From positions 68,125,253-68,189,252 of the forward strand of contig CM065297.1 in assembly GCA_032871835.1 (NCBI GenBank): DNA of 64,000 nt. The letters run 5' to 3'. The DNA comes from Dipteronia dyeriana. Lineage: Eukaryota; Streptophyta; Magnoliopsida; Sapindales; Sapindaceae. Shown here piece after piece: positions 1 to 10,780 of the stretch. The first letter of the stretch is position 1, and each line of letters begins with the position of its first letter. The notes under the pieces are model-generated. The model searched no databases, was not told the origin of the DNA, and saw nothing but the letters and a program-made list of their open reading frames with translations. Position numbers and translations under genes: made by a program.

Positions 1-1
1 T

Positions 2-930
2 GAGTACTTCATCTTTTTCATGGATGATTACTCAAGATTTGGCTATGTGTATCTCATGAGACATAAGTCGGATGCATTTGACATGTTCAAATCATTTAAA
101 GCTGAAGTAGAAAATCAGGTTGAGAAACGTATAAAAATCTTGAGGACTGATCATAGTGGAAAATATCTATCTGGTGAGTTTCAGCAATATCTTATTGATA
201 ATGAGATAATTTTTCAGCTTTCTGCACTAGATACACCTTAACAAAATAGGGTGTTAGAAAGGAGAAATAGAACTCCTTTAGACATGGTTAGGTCTACGCT
301 AAGTTATTCAACGCTTACTAATTCTTTTTGTGGATATGCTTTACAAACTGCTATATACATTCTAAACAATGTACCATCTAAATCGGTTCCTAAAACACTA
401 TAGGTGTTATGGACCAGACGAAAGCCTAGTATACAACATTTAAGAATATTTGGATGTCTTACACACGTGTTAAAAGGAAAGACAAAAGATAGAGTCATGT
501 TTAGAAACATGCATATTTGTAGGGTATCCAAAAGGAACCAAAAGATATTATTTCTATAGTCCTTCAGATCTTATAGCGTTTGTTTCAACAAATGTTAAAT
601 TTCTGGATGAGGACTATATGAATAATTTTGTGCCTAAAAGTAGAATTGTCCCGAAAGAGCTTTCAAGAGATACAGTTCCATAAGAGGTTTCACAACCTAA
701 CTCAATTGTAAGTCCCATACTAACATAAGATCAACAATCTACCAATCCTTGTCGTAGTGGGAGGGTTAGTGGACTACCAAAGAGATACATTGGTCTAGGA
801 GAATCAATAAAGAATCTCTCGGACGACAATGATCCCTACATGTACAAGAAAGCAGTGGAAGATGTTGATTATTGCCAATGGCAAAAGGGAATGCAATCCG
901 AAATTGAATGTATGTTCAAAAACAAAGTCT
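2..930 (+). pseudogene. Ty1/copia integrase core and C-terminal linker, broken (A1)
   Basis: The reading starts EYFIFFMDDYSRFGYVYLM, the region after the first catalytic Asp of a copia integrase (normally TDDYSR). The second Asp region reads LRTDHSGKYLS. The C-terminal part resembles GTPQQN.V.ERRNRTL but has a stop at 239-241 (CAA to TAA looks likely). A frameshift follows near 500-515, after which CIFVGYPKGTKRYYFYS can be read, the usual copia integrase-to-RT linker. Further stops occur near 681 and 726. The integrase would insert element cDNA into the genome; this copy cannot make it. Confidence 0.85.
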
Positions 931-1919
931 AGTCTTCTGTAGGCTTGCCTAAAGGGATAAAACCAATCGGGTGCAAGTGGGTATACAAGAGGAAAAGAGG
1001 AATGGATGGAAAGTTGGAAACCTTTAAAGCTAGATTGGTAGCTAAAGGTTACACACAGAAGGAAGGTATCGATTATGAGGAAACCTTATCTTCTGTGGCC
1101 ATGTTTAAATCCATTCGGATACTCTTATCCATTACGACAAATCTAGACCTAGAGATTTGGCAAATGGATGTCAATACAACTTTCCTTAATGGAAGTCTTG
1201 ACGAGCATCTATATGATGCAACCAGAAGGATTCATTGAAAAAGGCCAAAAGGAAAGGGTATGCAAGTTTCAAAGATCTATATATGGATTGAAGAAAGCAT
1301 CCAGATCCTAGAACGTAAGGTTCGATCAAGCCGAGAAAAGTTTTGGATTTATTCAAAACCTTGACGAACCCTGTGTATACAAAAGGATTAAAGGTGACAA
1401 GTTGGTTTTCCTATTTCTTTACGTTGATAATATACTACTCATCATAAAAGATGTAAGTGTATTAACATCTGCAAAAGAATGGTTAGCAAAATAATTTGAA
1501 ATGAAAGACTTAAGAGAAGCAAGCTATATTCTTGGTATCCAAGTCATAAGGGATAGAAAGAATAGAACGATTGCATTATCCTAAGCTTCATACATAGATA
1601 AAATCTTGTCTAGATTTTTCATACAAGATTACATGAAAGGTATGTTACTTTTCAGACATAGAATCAAACTTTCTAAGGAACAAGTTCCTAAGAATGAGTA
1701 TGAAGAGCAATTCATGAGTAGGGTTCCATATGCCTCGGTAGTTGGGAGTCTTATGTATGCAATGCTCTGCACTAGACCAGATATTTGTTTTGCTACTGGC
1801 AAAGTTAGCAGGTTTTAATAGAAATCTGGTCCTGATCACTGGACAGTAGTCAAGCATATTTTCAGGTATTTCAGAAGAACAAGAGATTATATGCTTCTAT
1901 ACTCAAAGTCTAAGTTAGG
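931..1919 (+). pseudogene. Ty1/copia reverse transcriptase and partial RNase H, broken (A1)
   Basis: RT begins with GCKWVYKRKRG, then FKARLVAKGYTQKEGIDY and WQMDVNTTFLNG, all standard copia RT blocks. IYGLKKAS follows after a frameshift near 1230. The catalytic YVDD reads YVDN at 1420-1431, so the second Asp is lost. SRVPYASVVGSLMYAM and CTRPDICFA mark the RT to RNase H transition, and DHW.VVKHIFRYFRRTRDYML the start of RNase H. Stops lie at about 1492, 1582 and 1816. Coding similarity ends about 1919, where the sequence changes directly into the middle of the LTR. The catalytic loss plus stops make this a dead copy. Confidence 0.87.
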
Positions 1920-2698
1920 AATAACAATATTTGGCCCATATATATTGGCTTGGGCAACTAAGGCTATATATAATAGCTTATTATATTGTTTTTTATTTTA
2001 TTATTTAATTAAATAGAAATTAATTATTGAATTAATTAATTAATTAGTTAAAAGTAAAACTCTTTTCCCTAATAGGAGTTGGTCTCCTAGAGTCATATTA
2101 TTTTTGGTAATATAATAAGTTTCAAATACTATATTTGATCATTAGATAAATAACATGAATTTATTTATCCAGTCAAATTAGGAAGTATTTGATTTCTATT
2201 AAAACTCTAGTTGACAATTTGTCAAATTATAAAGTTTTAATTCAATCACAATTTAATTATATTCAATATTGGTTATTGAATAAATACACTAGTTGCCTTT
2301 ATATTAAAAGGTTTTGTGTACAACATCGAATAAAGGTTCACGTGAGTTTCAATCAAATTGATTGATAATTCACAAATGACCTAACGTTCTTTGTTTTTCT
2401 TCTTGGAGGATTATTGTGACTAACAAAAGAAAGTGATTTTGTTTGTTTCCATCCTCAGGTACACAATTTAAAGAAAGGGAACTCACACTCTTAGGTGATT
2501 CATGCTCATGATTGGATTGGAAGATCTTACGGATTTATTTCGACGCTAGTTCAATTGTCACGTGAAAATGGTACGATACTTTTAATATATGCCAATTAAT
2601 CTAGGGTTAAGGTTCTATTTTATTAAAGGGCATATTTTTAAGTATATCAAACCCTAATTTTAAGCTTCCACCATGTTTTGAACCGATTTTTCCCTACA
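1920..2698 (+). repeat. 3' part of Copia-A LTR (A1)
   Basis: From about 1925 the sequence matches the interior of the A3 5' LTR (from about 54830) and, in reverse, A2 (from about 9560 downward): TTGGCCCATATATATTGG, a run of A/T, then the block with AGGAGTTGGTCTCCTA. It ends CCCTACA at 2698. Compared with the roughly 2.2-2.4 kb LTRs of A2 and A3, a little over the first kilobase is missing. No gene is seen in it. Confidence 0.82.
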
Positions 2699-3479
2699 AG
2701 CATTGGACATGCATTTCGTTATATCACTTTATTAAGTGAAAATGATTTTTATGCTCTTTCACCTTACATGCATTTGCTCTTGGAAAGTTCTTTATTGCTA
2801 TTGTGTGTAGGTATGATGATCTACGAAGAGACAGAAGACCTTGAAGACATAGAATATTAGGTATCTCATTTTTATAATGTTGAATGGACTCTCATGGACA
2901 ATAGCAATTTTTTTTTTCATTTGTGTGAGGAATTACTTGTAAGTGGTTGTTTTGTCATGAAATAGCCATATAGGGAGATTGTAAGGACCAAAATTTTATG
3001 ATTGACTTATTCATGACAAACCACACCATATTGGGATGATTTTGTAATGGGTAGCTTAGGTCATAGTTGAAAAGCTTCCAAGCATCTCCGTAGCTTCAAA
3101 AGCAAAAGGTATATTCACCTTACTTTATCTCATGAAGAGTTTAGGTGCACACCCATACCCATATGCATTTGTATTTTTATGCATTTGAGTTGTTTTGATT
3201 ATGTTTCTTTATTGTTTAGTTGTGTGCATTCTTTACACACACACAATTTCATGCATATCTACTTGTTGCATTGAATTTCAGTTCAGTTCCATGTTTTACA
3301 TAATTGTTATTTGTTTCACATTTGGGCACTTTAAATAGTTTATCTCTTTGCTTGTATGCTCATATCTATTGCATCTAGGTCATTGAGTGAGGTTTAAAAA
3401 TCTATTGCATCTAGGGAATTTCAAATATCATCTACCAAAATATTAGAATATCAAAAAGCAAACAAACGATAAAATGAAT
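2699..3479. other. Unassigned AT-rich stretch between two retrotransposon remnants
   Basis: No family motif is recognised. A 60-codon plus-strand reading (2678-2860) overlaps the LTR end and has no recognisable domain; its tail is acidic. A T run lies near 2909 and CA repeats near 3237. It could be host DNA, or the unrecognised 3' internal part of the Athila-like element whose integrase lies at 3559-4254 on the minus strand. Nothing here decides between these. Confidence 0.4.
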
Positions 3480-4254
3480 AAACCTCGATGGATTGCCTCC
3501 CATAAGCTTCTTAGTTAGTGCCTTGGCAAGACATTGCTAGTGCTTTATCAATCTCCAATCACCAAGACTTCAAATTTCTCTTCTTGTGCCTTAACTCCAA
3601 TGTATGGCTTAAGTCTATGCACACTGACGATAAGATCTTCTGATTCTCCAAGATCTTAATTTCCACTGCCCCACTCGGGAAGACATTGTTGACTTGGTAT
3701 GGTCCTGTCCATCTTGATCTTAGCTTTCCTGGAAAAAGTTTTAGGCGGGACTCGAAAAGTAGCATAAGTATTCCCGGGAAGAATTCCTTCTCAATGAGCT
3801 TCTTATCATGGATATTCTTGGTTCTCTCCTTATACAATCTTAAACTCTCATAAGCTTGCAACCGAAACTCTTCCAACTTATTCAACTGAATTCCCCTTTC
3901 TTCCCCTATTCTATCATACTCCATGTTCTACTTCTTGAGTGCCTACCAAGCGCGTTGCTCTCTCTCAATAGGGAGATGGCATTCCTTACCAAACACAAAT
4001 CTTTGTGGGCTCATTCAATAGGAGTCTTGCAAGCAGTCTGATATGCCCATAAGGCATCATTCATCTTAGTAGCCCGATCTTTCCGTGTAGAGTTTACTGT
4101 TTTCTCTAAGATTTGTTTGATATGCCTATTGCTTGCCTCAACTTGACTAGAAGTTTCTGGGTGGTATGGTATGGCTACCTAGTGATTAACTCCATACTTT
4201 TTCTTTAGTTTGTCAAATGTCCGATTATAAAAATGACTTCCCCCACTTGGAGAG
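3480..4254 (-). pseudogene. Athila-like Ty3/gypsy integrase fragment, core and C-terminus
   Basis: Read on the minus strand from 4254: GGSHFYNRTFDKLKKKYG, then [17 protein letters not shown] and [15 protein letters not shown], the second half of a gypsy integrase core including the Glu region. A C-terminal part follows at 3559-3924 (KEFFPGILMLLFESRLKLF, GKLRSRWTGPYQV, FPSGAVEI). It is closely similar to the Athila-1 integrase end at 25664-26134. At least three stops interrupt the core half. The core is cut off at 4254 where Tat-1 gag begins. A conserved hairpin (3488-3503) lies just downstream. Confidence 0.85.
3488..3503 (-). promoter_or_regulatory. Post-pol hairpin of the Athila-like fragment
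   Basis: On the minus strand the sequence is ATGGG-AGGCAA-TCCAT: a five-pair stem (one G-T pair) closing an AGGCAA loop, about 55 bases past the integrase stop. The same loop in the same position occurs in Athila-1 (26260-26277) with a different but still paired stem. Role unknown. Confidence 0.5.
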
Positions 4255-5093
4255 CTTTGTCCAACAGATGGAAGTCCAGAACACAACCAGGGTCGCTATG
4301 TGCAAGATGTTCTTTACTATGCTAACAGATTGTGCCAAGACCTGGTTCAGAAAGCTACCCGCTTACAGTGTGGACTCCTTCACAAAGCTGTCAACTATTT
4401 TCTACTCATAATTCCAGGGAATCAAACCCTGGACGAAGGATCCCATCCATTTACAGTAAGTGCTCCAGGAGAGAGGGGAAACCCCCCGAGCTTATGTTGA
4501 GCGGTTCCATAAGGAAGTCATCCAAAGAGAGGTCTTCACTGAGAAAGAGACCCTTGCCAATTTCAGACGGAACCTATGAGCGGTAACCTTTTTTGATTCT
4601 TTTCCAATTGATCTCCGGAGACCTACCAAGAGGCCTATGACCGGGCTCTAGAGTAAGTCAAAGTCGACGAGCAACTTAAGGTCAAGATGGAGCATGATTA
4701 TATGAGAACAGCAAAACGACATAAGAAGGAAACTCCCAGACCTGAACCAGTTCAAAAGAATCATAACAAACTTCCCAATAGGTTGACTTTTCGCTACCCA
4801 TTTCTTTACCCAAGCAATAAAGGTACCTAGTAAGGCGAACCCCTTAACAAGATTTGCCTTCTCCCAGTACAGTAGCCCCTGTAACGCTAGATGAGAGAGG
4901 ATAAGATCACTACACCCCTTAAATGCATCCCGTGAAATGATCTACCTCGAAATCCTAGATAAGGGGCTACTATAGAAGCCCGCACACATGAAAGCCCCTG
5001 TCGATAGGAGGAATCGGTACAAGTACTGTGACTTTTATGAAGACATGGGTCATAACAGTTCAGAGTGCTATAACCTACGTAACAAAATCTAAG
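4255..5093 (+). pseudogene. Tat-type gag, 5'-truncated and broken (Tat-1)
   Basis: The visible gag core includes MCKMFFTMLTDCAKTWFRKL and SFTKLSTIF, typical of the plant gypsy gag domain (retrotrans_gag type). YVERFHKEVIQREVF follows after stops at about 4409 and 4457. A single Cys-His box YCDFYEDMGHNSSECYNL lies at about 5025-5080 (C-x2-F/C-x4-H-x4-C type, with the second Cys replaced). The N-terminal part is absent. Gag would form the particle and package RNA. Several further stops occur between 4577 and 5000. The Tat-3 gag at 63533-64000 is the nearest relative. Confidence 0.82.
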
Positions 5094-5251
5094 CTCTGAT
5101 AAGGGGAGAATGCTTGATAGAGTTCTTGCAATAGGTTAGGACAACATTCAGACTGGGAGGGAAGTAGAAGCTGAGATCCATGAGCACACCGAGAAAAGAA
5201 AAGGGGAGCAGGTGGATCTGATGCAGCAAATCCAAGTGATACATACAATCA

Positions 5252-5880
5252 ATGGAGGACCCATATTGGCTGGCACCACCAATAATTCCAGAAAAAACCG
5301 ATGTGAGGAGGGTCACTCGTGAAGATGAAGGGCAAGGTATCTTCAAGGTCGATAAGAGCCCAGTTGACCCCTCTCAGTCTATACAGATTTTTTTTACCGA
5401 GACAGATGTCTACAACACCATACAACCTTATAATGATCCCATGGTGATCACGGTACAGATTGCCAACTACATGGTACACCGTGTACTCGTCGACACATAC
5501 AGTAGCGTCGACATCCTTTTTAGAGATACCTTGGAGAAGCTAAATTTGAAACAATGGTGTTACAATAGCTGCACAACCCCGCTATATGGATTCACTGGGA
5601 CTTGATCATACCTATGGGGTCGAAGATCCTTCTAGTTATCGCTGGAACAACACCTCTCCAGCAAAATGTTATGACAGACTTTGTAGTGGTAGATACCTCA
5701 TCGGCTTGTAATACGATACTAGGAAGACCCTTTATATCGTCCTTGAAGGGGGTCCTATCCATTTACCACAACGTCTTAAATTTTTCGATAGGAGACAATG
5801 TAAGAGAGGTGCGTAGTGACCAACAAACAGCCAGGAAGTGCTACGCAGTATCTGCCAACCCAGTAACTCTAGGAAAATAG
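5252..5880 (+). pseudogene. Retroviral-type aspartic protease region (Tat-1)
   Basis: The reading runs VHRVLVDTYSSVDILF, then LEKLNLKQWCYN, and after a one-base frameshift near 5600 FVVVDTSSACNTILGRPFI with the hydrophobic-hydrophobic-GR motif of aspartic proteases. The active site expected as DTGSS reads DTYSS at 5492-5506, so the catalytic loop Gly is replaced. The Tat-3 copy (63485-63499) keeps DTGSS, supporting this as a mutation in Tat-1. The enzyme would cut the Gag-Pol polyprotein. It ends at a TAG at 5878. Confidence 0.85.
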
Positions 5881-6051
5881 TTTGTATAGGTTAGAATAAT
5901 CATTGCTGGGGAAACACCCGGGATGGCCCTAGAGGATATAAAGCCTGCAACTCACCCAGAGGATAACCCTGTGATGTCAGATGAAGAAGAATGGAGCAAG
6001 GAATGGGCCAGCGGAAATCCTGTGGACACGCTTTAAGGGATACCCATTCGG

Positions 6052-6754
6052 ATGGATGACCCTTCAAAGGTCATCAAGGTTAGAGCTTCCTTAGAGCCAA
6101 AAGTGAATGAGGGTCTGATCGGGCTCTTCAAAGAATTTAACAACGTCTTCACCTGGAGTCACGATGAGATTCCCTGGATCCCAATGCCATTGGATGCTCA
6201 CCGATTAGCAGTGGATCCAACCTTCAAACCAGTCAAGTAGAAAAGACGTCACTTTAACGTCGAAAGAAATAACACGGTTCAGGAGGAAGTAGATAAATTA
6301 ATCAGAACGGGCTACATTAGAGAGGCGCGCTACCCCGAATGGATCGCCAACATGGTCATGGTCATGAAGGTGAATGAGAAGTGGTGTATGTGTGTTGAAT
6401 ACACCGACCTCATCCGGCCATGTCTAAAAGACAATTTTCCTTTATCGAAGATCGATCAGTTGGTTGACTCCACATCCAAAAATAAGCTCATGAGCTTTAT
6501 GGATGCATTCTCGAGGTACAACCAGATTAAGATGCATCTAGCCGACCAAGATAAGACTCGTTTTATTACCGGACAAGGTCTATACTATTATAAAGTGATG
6601 TCGTTTGGTTTTAAGAATGATAAGGCTACATACTAAGGCTAGTCAACCGACTGTTTAGACCCGAGATTGGAAGGTTGATGAAGGTATACATCGATGACAT
6701 CATCACAAAATATAAACAACAGAAGGATATTATGACGACCTTCGCAAAAATTTC
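6052..6754 (+). pseudogene. Ty3/gypsy reverse transcriptase, broken (Tat-1)
   Basis: The pre-RT segment has FKEFNNVFTWSHDEIP and DAHRLAVDP. RT blocks follow: KVNEKWCMCVEYTDL, LSKIDQLVDSTS, SFMDAFSRYNQIKM, FITGQGLYYYKVMSFG, and after a stop and frameshift near 6635 the catalytic motif as VYIDDI with YIDD at 6687-6698. The two Asp of YIDD are kept. A stop at 6238 interrupts the early part. Domain order and motifs match plant Tat elements. Not translatable as it stands. Confidence 0.88.
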
Positions 6755-7594
6755 ATGATCCTAAGAGAAAAACAGATGAGATTGAACCTCTCCAACTGTG
6801 CCTTCGGGGTAACTACGGGAAAGTTTCTAGGCTTTATGGTTCATGAGAGAGGAATAGAGGCTAACCCAAAAAAGATCAGGGATATCTTGGATCTAGAATC
6901 CTTCACTTCACTTAAACGGGTTCAAGTCTTGACCGGGCAGATAGCAATACTCAACAGGTTTATTTCTCGGTCTTCCGATAAATGTCTCCCTTTCTTCAAA
7001 GCTATCAAGCAGAGAAGGAACATGAAATGGGTCCAGGAGAGCAAGCACGCTTTTCAAGCCTTGAAGAAGTATCTGTCAAGATCTCTATTACTAGTCAAGC
7101 CAAGTCCTGGAGAGAAGTTGCAGATCTACTTGGCCATTTTGAAAACTGCGTTGAGTGGGGCCTTGGTTAAGGAATGTGGAGATAGGGTCCAATGGCCTAT
7201 CTTTTACATGAGTCACACCCTAACCAAACTAGAAAAAAATTATGCCCTTCTGAAGAAGCTCACCTATGCCCTAGTGAGCTCATCAAGGAAGCTTCGTCCG
7301 TACTTTCAACCTCTCCTAATAGCAGTAGTAACTGACCAACCTTTCTATCAACTCTTTCAAAGGTCGGATGTGTCCAAAAGACTGGTTTTATGGGCCCTAG
7401 AGCTCACCCAGTTTGATTTAAGGTCTAAACCCAAGACCACAATTAAAGCCCAGGCTCTAGCAAACTTTATGGCAGAGTTCTCAGCGCCCCCAGGCCAAGC
7501 GACCTCCCTAATGGCAAATATAGCTCCTGAGAAGATTCTGGAGTTCGGTAGTTGGCCGGAGGATAGCAAAGTCCTAGATCCTGTAAACATATGA
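6755..7594 (+). pseudogene. RT thumb/connection and RNase H, open over 279 codons (Tat-1)
   Basis: This is the longest open stretch in Tat-1. It carries LNLSNCAFGVTTGKFLGFMV, GIEANPKKI, LTGQIAILNRFISRS, then the first RNase H region (WPIFYMSHTLTKLEKNYAL, with the YA.LEK-like block) and LRPYFQPLLIAVVTDQP. The end matches the linker to the second, archaeal-type RNase H of Tat elements (ALANFMAEF). The expected catalytic Asp near YLA is not obvious (IYLAILKTALSGALV). A TGA closes it at 7592. Confidence 0.85.
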
Positions 7595-7830
7595 AGCATC
7601 TGGACAAGCTAGGGGAGGAGTTGGCATAGTGCTAATAGCCCTAGAAGGGGCTGAATGTTGCCACTGTTTTATATTCGAGTTTAAGGCCACCAACAATGAG
7701 GCAGAGTTTGAAGCCCTTCTAACAGGTTTGAAAGCAGTTGTCCAGCTCGGGGTTGATTACCTGAAGGTCAAGAGTGACTCATTACTCATAGTTAATCAGG
7801 TTTCGGGAGGGCTTCAGCAACATGGAAGGA
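7595..7830 (+). pseudogene. Archaeal-type RNase H, truncated (Tat-1)
   Basis: FEFKATNNEAEFEALLTGL contains the N-N-E-A-E block with the catalytic Glu, and LKVKSDSLLIVNQVSG the S-D-S block with the next Asp. The first block is frameshifted. Similarity to Tat-2 (37308-37590) stops at about 7815-7830, before the last catalytic Asp; the following sequence reads as the antisense accessory gene instead. A second RNase H after the gypsy RNase H is a known mark of plant Tat elements. The break is an internal deletion that also removed integrase. Confidence 0.82.
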
Positions 7831-7834
7831 GGCA

Positions 7835-8328
7835 TAGAAGTAACTCTCACTAAAAGAAGCGTTCACATCGGCTTGTAGCTTTGCAGTTTGAGCATGAAGA
7901 TCCCGAACCTTGACCTCCAGTTTTCTAGCTTTCGCTTACTAGGAATCACTCTGCTTGGCCCGTCATTTAGTTATAAGGGTTTCCGTGTCAAGGGAGCATT
8001 TCGTCCTCTCATGATCGCATTGAAGCTTGGCAAGTTCTACTTCCATTTTCTTCTAAGTGGAAGTCATATCTTGTACCAAAGTTTGAGCTTGCGAAAGTAG
8101 CCTCATGTCCCTCTCGACTTCGGTATCAGCTTGTGTAGCCTGGTCATAGAGAGATGCTACCTGGTGGCCTATCGCCGCATTGAATTTGATGGCCTACAGG
8201 GTATAAAACCAAGATTATAGAATGTTCAGCTCCCACAATCACAGGAAAGATAAAGGAAAAGTATCCTTACCTAGAATAGAGGACCCCTTGGTAAGCAAGA
8301 AGTCCACGGGCATTGAAGCCATCCTATA
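7835..8328 (-). pseudogene. 3' part of the Tat antisense accessory gene (Tat-1)
   Basis: On the minus strand, exon-like sequence 8193-7835 encodes a heptad-rich, coiled-coil-like segment (EVERDMRLLSQAQTLVQ, KMEVELAKLQCDHERTK, AKLQADVNASF), with stops at three or more positions. Upstream, a candidate intron runs 8270-8194: donor G-GTAAGG, acceptor CCTGTAG, 77 bases. Upstream exon sequence continues to 8328, where the A2 LTR begins. The same arrangement (exon, short intron, coiled-coil last exon) occurs in Tat-2 (39984-42929) and Tat-3 (50339-53636). Function unknown. Confidence 0.72.
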
Positions 8329-9076
8329 TATAGGGAAAAAACCATGCGCAACGAAAGCGTGAGAAAATTTATTAAAATTAGGGTTTGTGTATAAATAAAA
8401 AATTTCTCTTTTAATAACAAGAACCTTAACCCTAGATTAATTGATGTATATAAAAAGTATCGTACCCTTTTTTTATGACGATTGAACTAGCATCGAAATG
8501 AATCCGCAAGATCTTTCAATACAATCACGAACGTGAATCACCTAGGAGTGTGGGCTCCCTTTTCTTTAAATTGTATACCTGAGGATGGAAACAAACAAAA
8601 TCTTCTTCTTTGTTAGTCACAATAATCCTCCAAGAGAAAAACCAAGAACGTCTAGTCACTTTTGAATTATCAATCAATTTAATTGAAACTCGAATGAACA
8701 TTGATTCGATGTTGTACACAAAACCCTTTTGATGCAAAGCATACTAGTGTACTATCGGAAACAAAAACGTTTCCCTTTTTCTATTCTTGGATGAATTCAC
8801 ACAATCTCTATGAGTTGGTCAAATTTTGTCAAGAGTAAAAATCAAACTTTTCTCCATCAAAATTCTCTCTGGCTAGGCCAAATTCTCTTCTTGAAAATTG
8901 CTAAGCATGACCGAAATTCATCTCTTAGAAAAACTTTGGCTAGCTAAAATTAACATACATATATATATAGGATCAAAAATCCTCTCCTACGAAGGATTTA
9001 CTTGGTTGCCAAGAATCCTTTCCTCGGTTGGATTTATTTGGTAGTTAAGAATCCTTATCTAAAAGGAATTCTATCT

Positions 9077-9114
<38 letters not shown>

Positions 9115-10769
9115 GCTGGCCAAAATTTCATTGGATATATATTAGTATCACAAATCCTTTCCTAAGAAGGATTTACTTGGTAGTTAAGAATCCTTTCCTG
9201 AAGTAGATTTACTTGGTGGTTAAGAATACTTTTCTAAATAAATTCTATCTTACACCAAGACTCTTAATCCAACTCAATAGTGTATTTGTAACCATATTAA
9301 AGACTTTCTAATTTGATTAGATAAATAATTCCTTTTATTTATCTACTTATCAAATATAGTCTTTAATATTAATTATACTACTAACAATAGTATAATTTTA
9401 GGAGACCAACTCCTATTAGGAAAAAGATTTTGACTTTTAATTAAATAATTATTTAACCAATAAATTAATTAATTTCCATTTATTTAAATAATAAAATAAA
9501 ACTAGTACAATTTAAGCTATTCTTAATAGCCTTGCCGCCCAACACATGTATATAGGCCATATATTATTTTTCTTATTTTATTAAATCCACTGGACCTTAA
9601 TAAAAAAGTCCACATGTGAACTAGACCCATTCTTACAAAAAGAAACAAGTTCACATGCCTTAATACAATACTAGATGGACCCTTAAATTGGTCAGGTAGA
9701 ATATATCAAGTGATCCATGCAAGTTCGTGTGGAATGGGGATCTTGGCTGGCTATCTAAATTTAAGCTCCAACAGACACAACCCAATCACAATCAACAAAT
9801 TATTCACTTAGGTCCAATCTATTTAGTTTTAGTTAATTCCACTAAAGAACTGAAATTGAACTCTTAAATAAAGATAGACTAAGTTGATGTTACTCATTCA
9901 TACCCTAGACAACCTTATTGGAGAAAGTGTATCCACGTGAAGAATACCAGTAATCGCCAATAGCTAATAGACCGCCTATAGCTCTCCAAGTTACCATATT
10001 TACTCATATGACCACATTTTGAACTTGGATATTTTGACTTGTCCAGAAGACATGTTTCAATCGATAGTATTGAAAACTTAACGTTAAGATTTAATATCCA
10101 ATACCTCAAAACATCAATATGTTGGTATTCTACTCTTATTCAATAAATGGAGCCACGATGTCCATATCTATAAATGAATTCCTCTATCGATTAAAAAATG
10201 AATACCACCAAACTATCAAGGACAGACTATGCTATATAATCGTACTCACTGATATCTCAAATGATAACACTTGCAACCATAAGTCCATCATTTATCTCAG
10301 GGTTGAGATAGACTCTTCGATTGTGTTTAAATGAAAACTTTTATCCATTGAAAGTTCTAGATAAAGTATTTCATTTTGATCCTATTAAATGCACCTAGTG
10401 CACTAGATTCTTTTGCCCAAAGACACCACACTTCGATGATTTTAGACTCTTCATAACACATTACATCCCACTCAAATGCTAACAAAAGAATCTACAACTT
10501 TGACAAGATAAATGTGCCCAACCTTTTATCTTAAGTTGTGAATGTTATTCAAGACTAACTAAAGAATTGTATCTACCTCATACATATCTAGATGTATCAA
10601 CAATTCTTCTTTTCTCATAGTCTTTTGACCTTATGATTATTTACTTTTGACAATTATAATAATTAAACTATAAATGCTATAAGATTTGTTAAAATAGAAA
10701 TCACTTTATTAATATGAAAAGATTGTCATATACATTATTATACTCTTGCTATCTAGCATAATCCTAACA
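8329..10769 (-). repeat. Complete Copia-A LTR, 2441 bp (A2 3' LTR)
   Basis: In reverse it starts TGTTAGGATTATGC (10769) next to a PPT and ends CCCTATA (8329), matching the A3 5' LTR (start TGTTGGGATTA, end CCCTTAAA) over its length with indels. It carries a long (AT)n tract at 9077-9113 and two or three related ATATATAG/GGATTTACTTGG blocks (8970-9240). No protein gene is supported inside; a 65-codon reading shared with A3 (9915-10109 and 54266-54469) is the only common ORF. Confidence 0.88.
9077..9113. repeat. (AT)n microsatellite in the A2 LTR
   Basis: About 37 bases of uninterrupted TA dinucleotides. The A3 LTR lacks it at the matching place, so it expanded in this copy or was lost in A3. 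Confidence 0.95.
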
Positions 10770-10780
10770 ATCTCCCACTT
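10770..10780 (-). other. Polypurine tract of Copia-A (A2)
   Basis: In reverse: AAGTGGGAGAT, directly before the LTR start TGTTAGG. This is the usual place and composition of the primer for plus-strand DNA synthesis. Confidence 0.85.

Larger units (their letters stand above)
1..2698 (+). mobile_element. Copia-A copy A1, 5'-truncated Ty1/copia retrotransposon
   Basis: The left part lies outside the window. What remains is integrase core, RT, the start of RNase H and the 3' part of an LTR. The family is recognised by comparison with A2 (8329-11397, minus) and A3 (53637-59562, plus): integrase and LTR sequences are clearly similar among the three. The LTR end reads TTTTTCCCTACA at 2687-2698. No target duplication can be tested because the 5' end is missing. 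A deletion near 1919 removed the end of RNase H and the first half or so of the LTR. Confidence 0.88.
4255..8328 (+). mobile_element. Tat-1, truncated Tat-type Ty3/gypsy retrotransposon
   Basis: Order on the plus strand: gag part, protease, RT, RNase H, archaeal-type RNase H, then on the minus strand the end of an antisense accessory gene. No LTR or PBS remains at the left, where it is fused to an Athila-like integrase fragment at about 4254. Integrase is missing because of a deletion near 7820-7840. The right edge is the Copia-A copy A2 LTR (8329). Protease and gag are closely similar to the Tat-3 remnant at 63141-64000, so the two belong to one family. Confidence 0.87.

Noticed and set aside
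2678..2860. Possible host exon with acidic tail
   Set aside because: It begins inside the LTR end, lacks any known domain, and no partner exon can be found; kept only as unassigned sequence.
9915..10109. 65-codon frame in the Copia-A LTR shared with 54266-54469
   Set aside because: Shared because the LTRs are homologous; the related piece near 13200-13280 has stops, and there is no sign of coding constraint.
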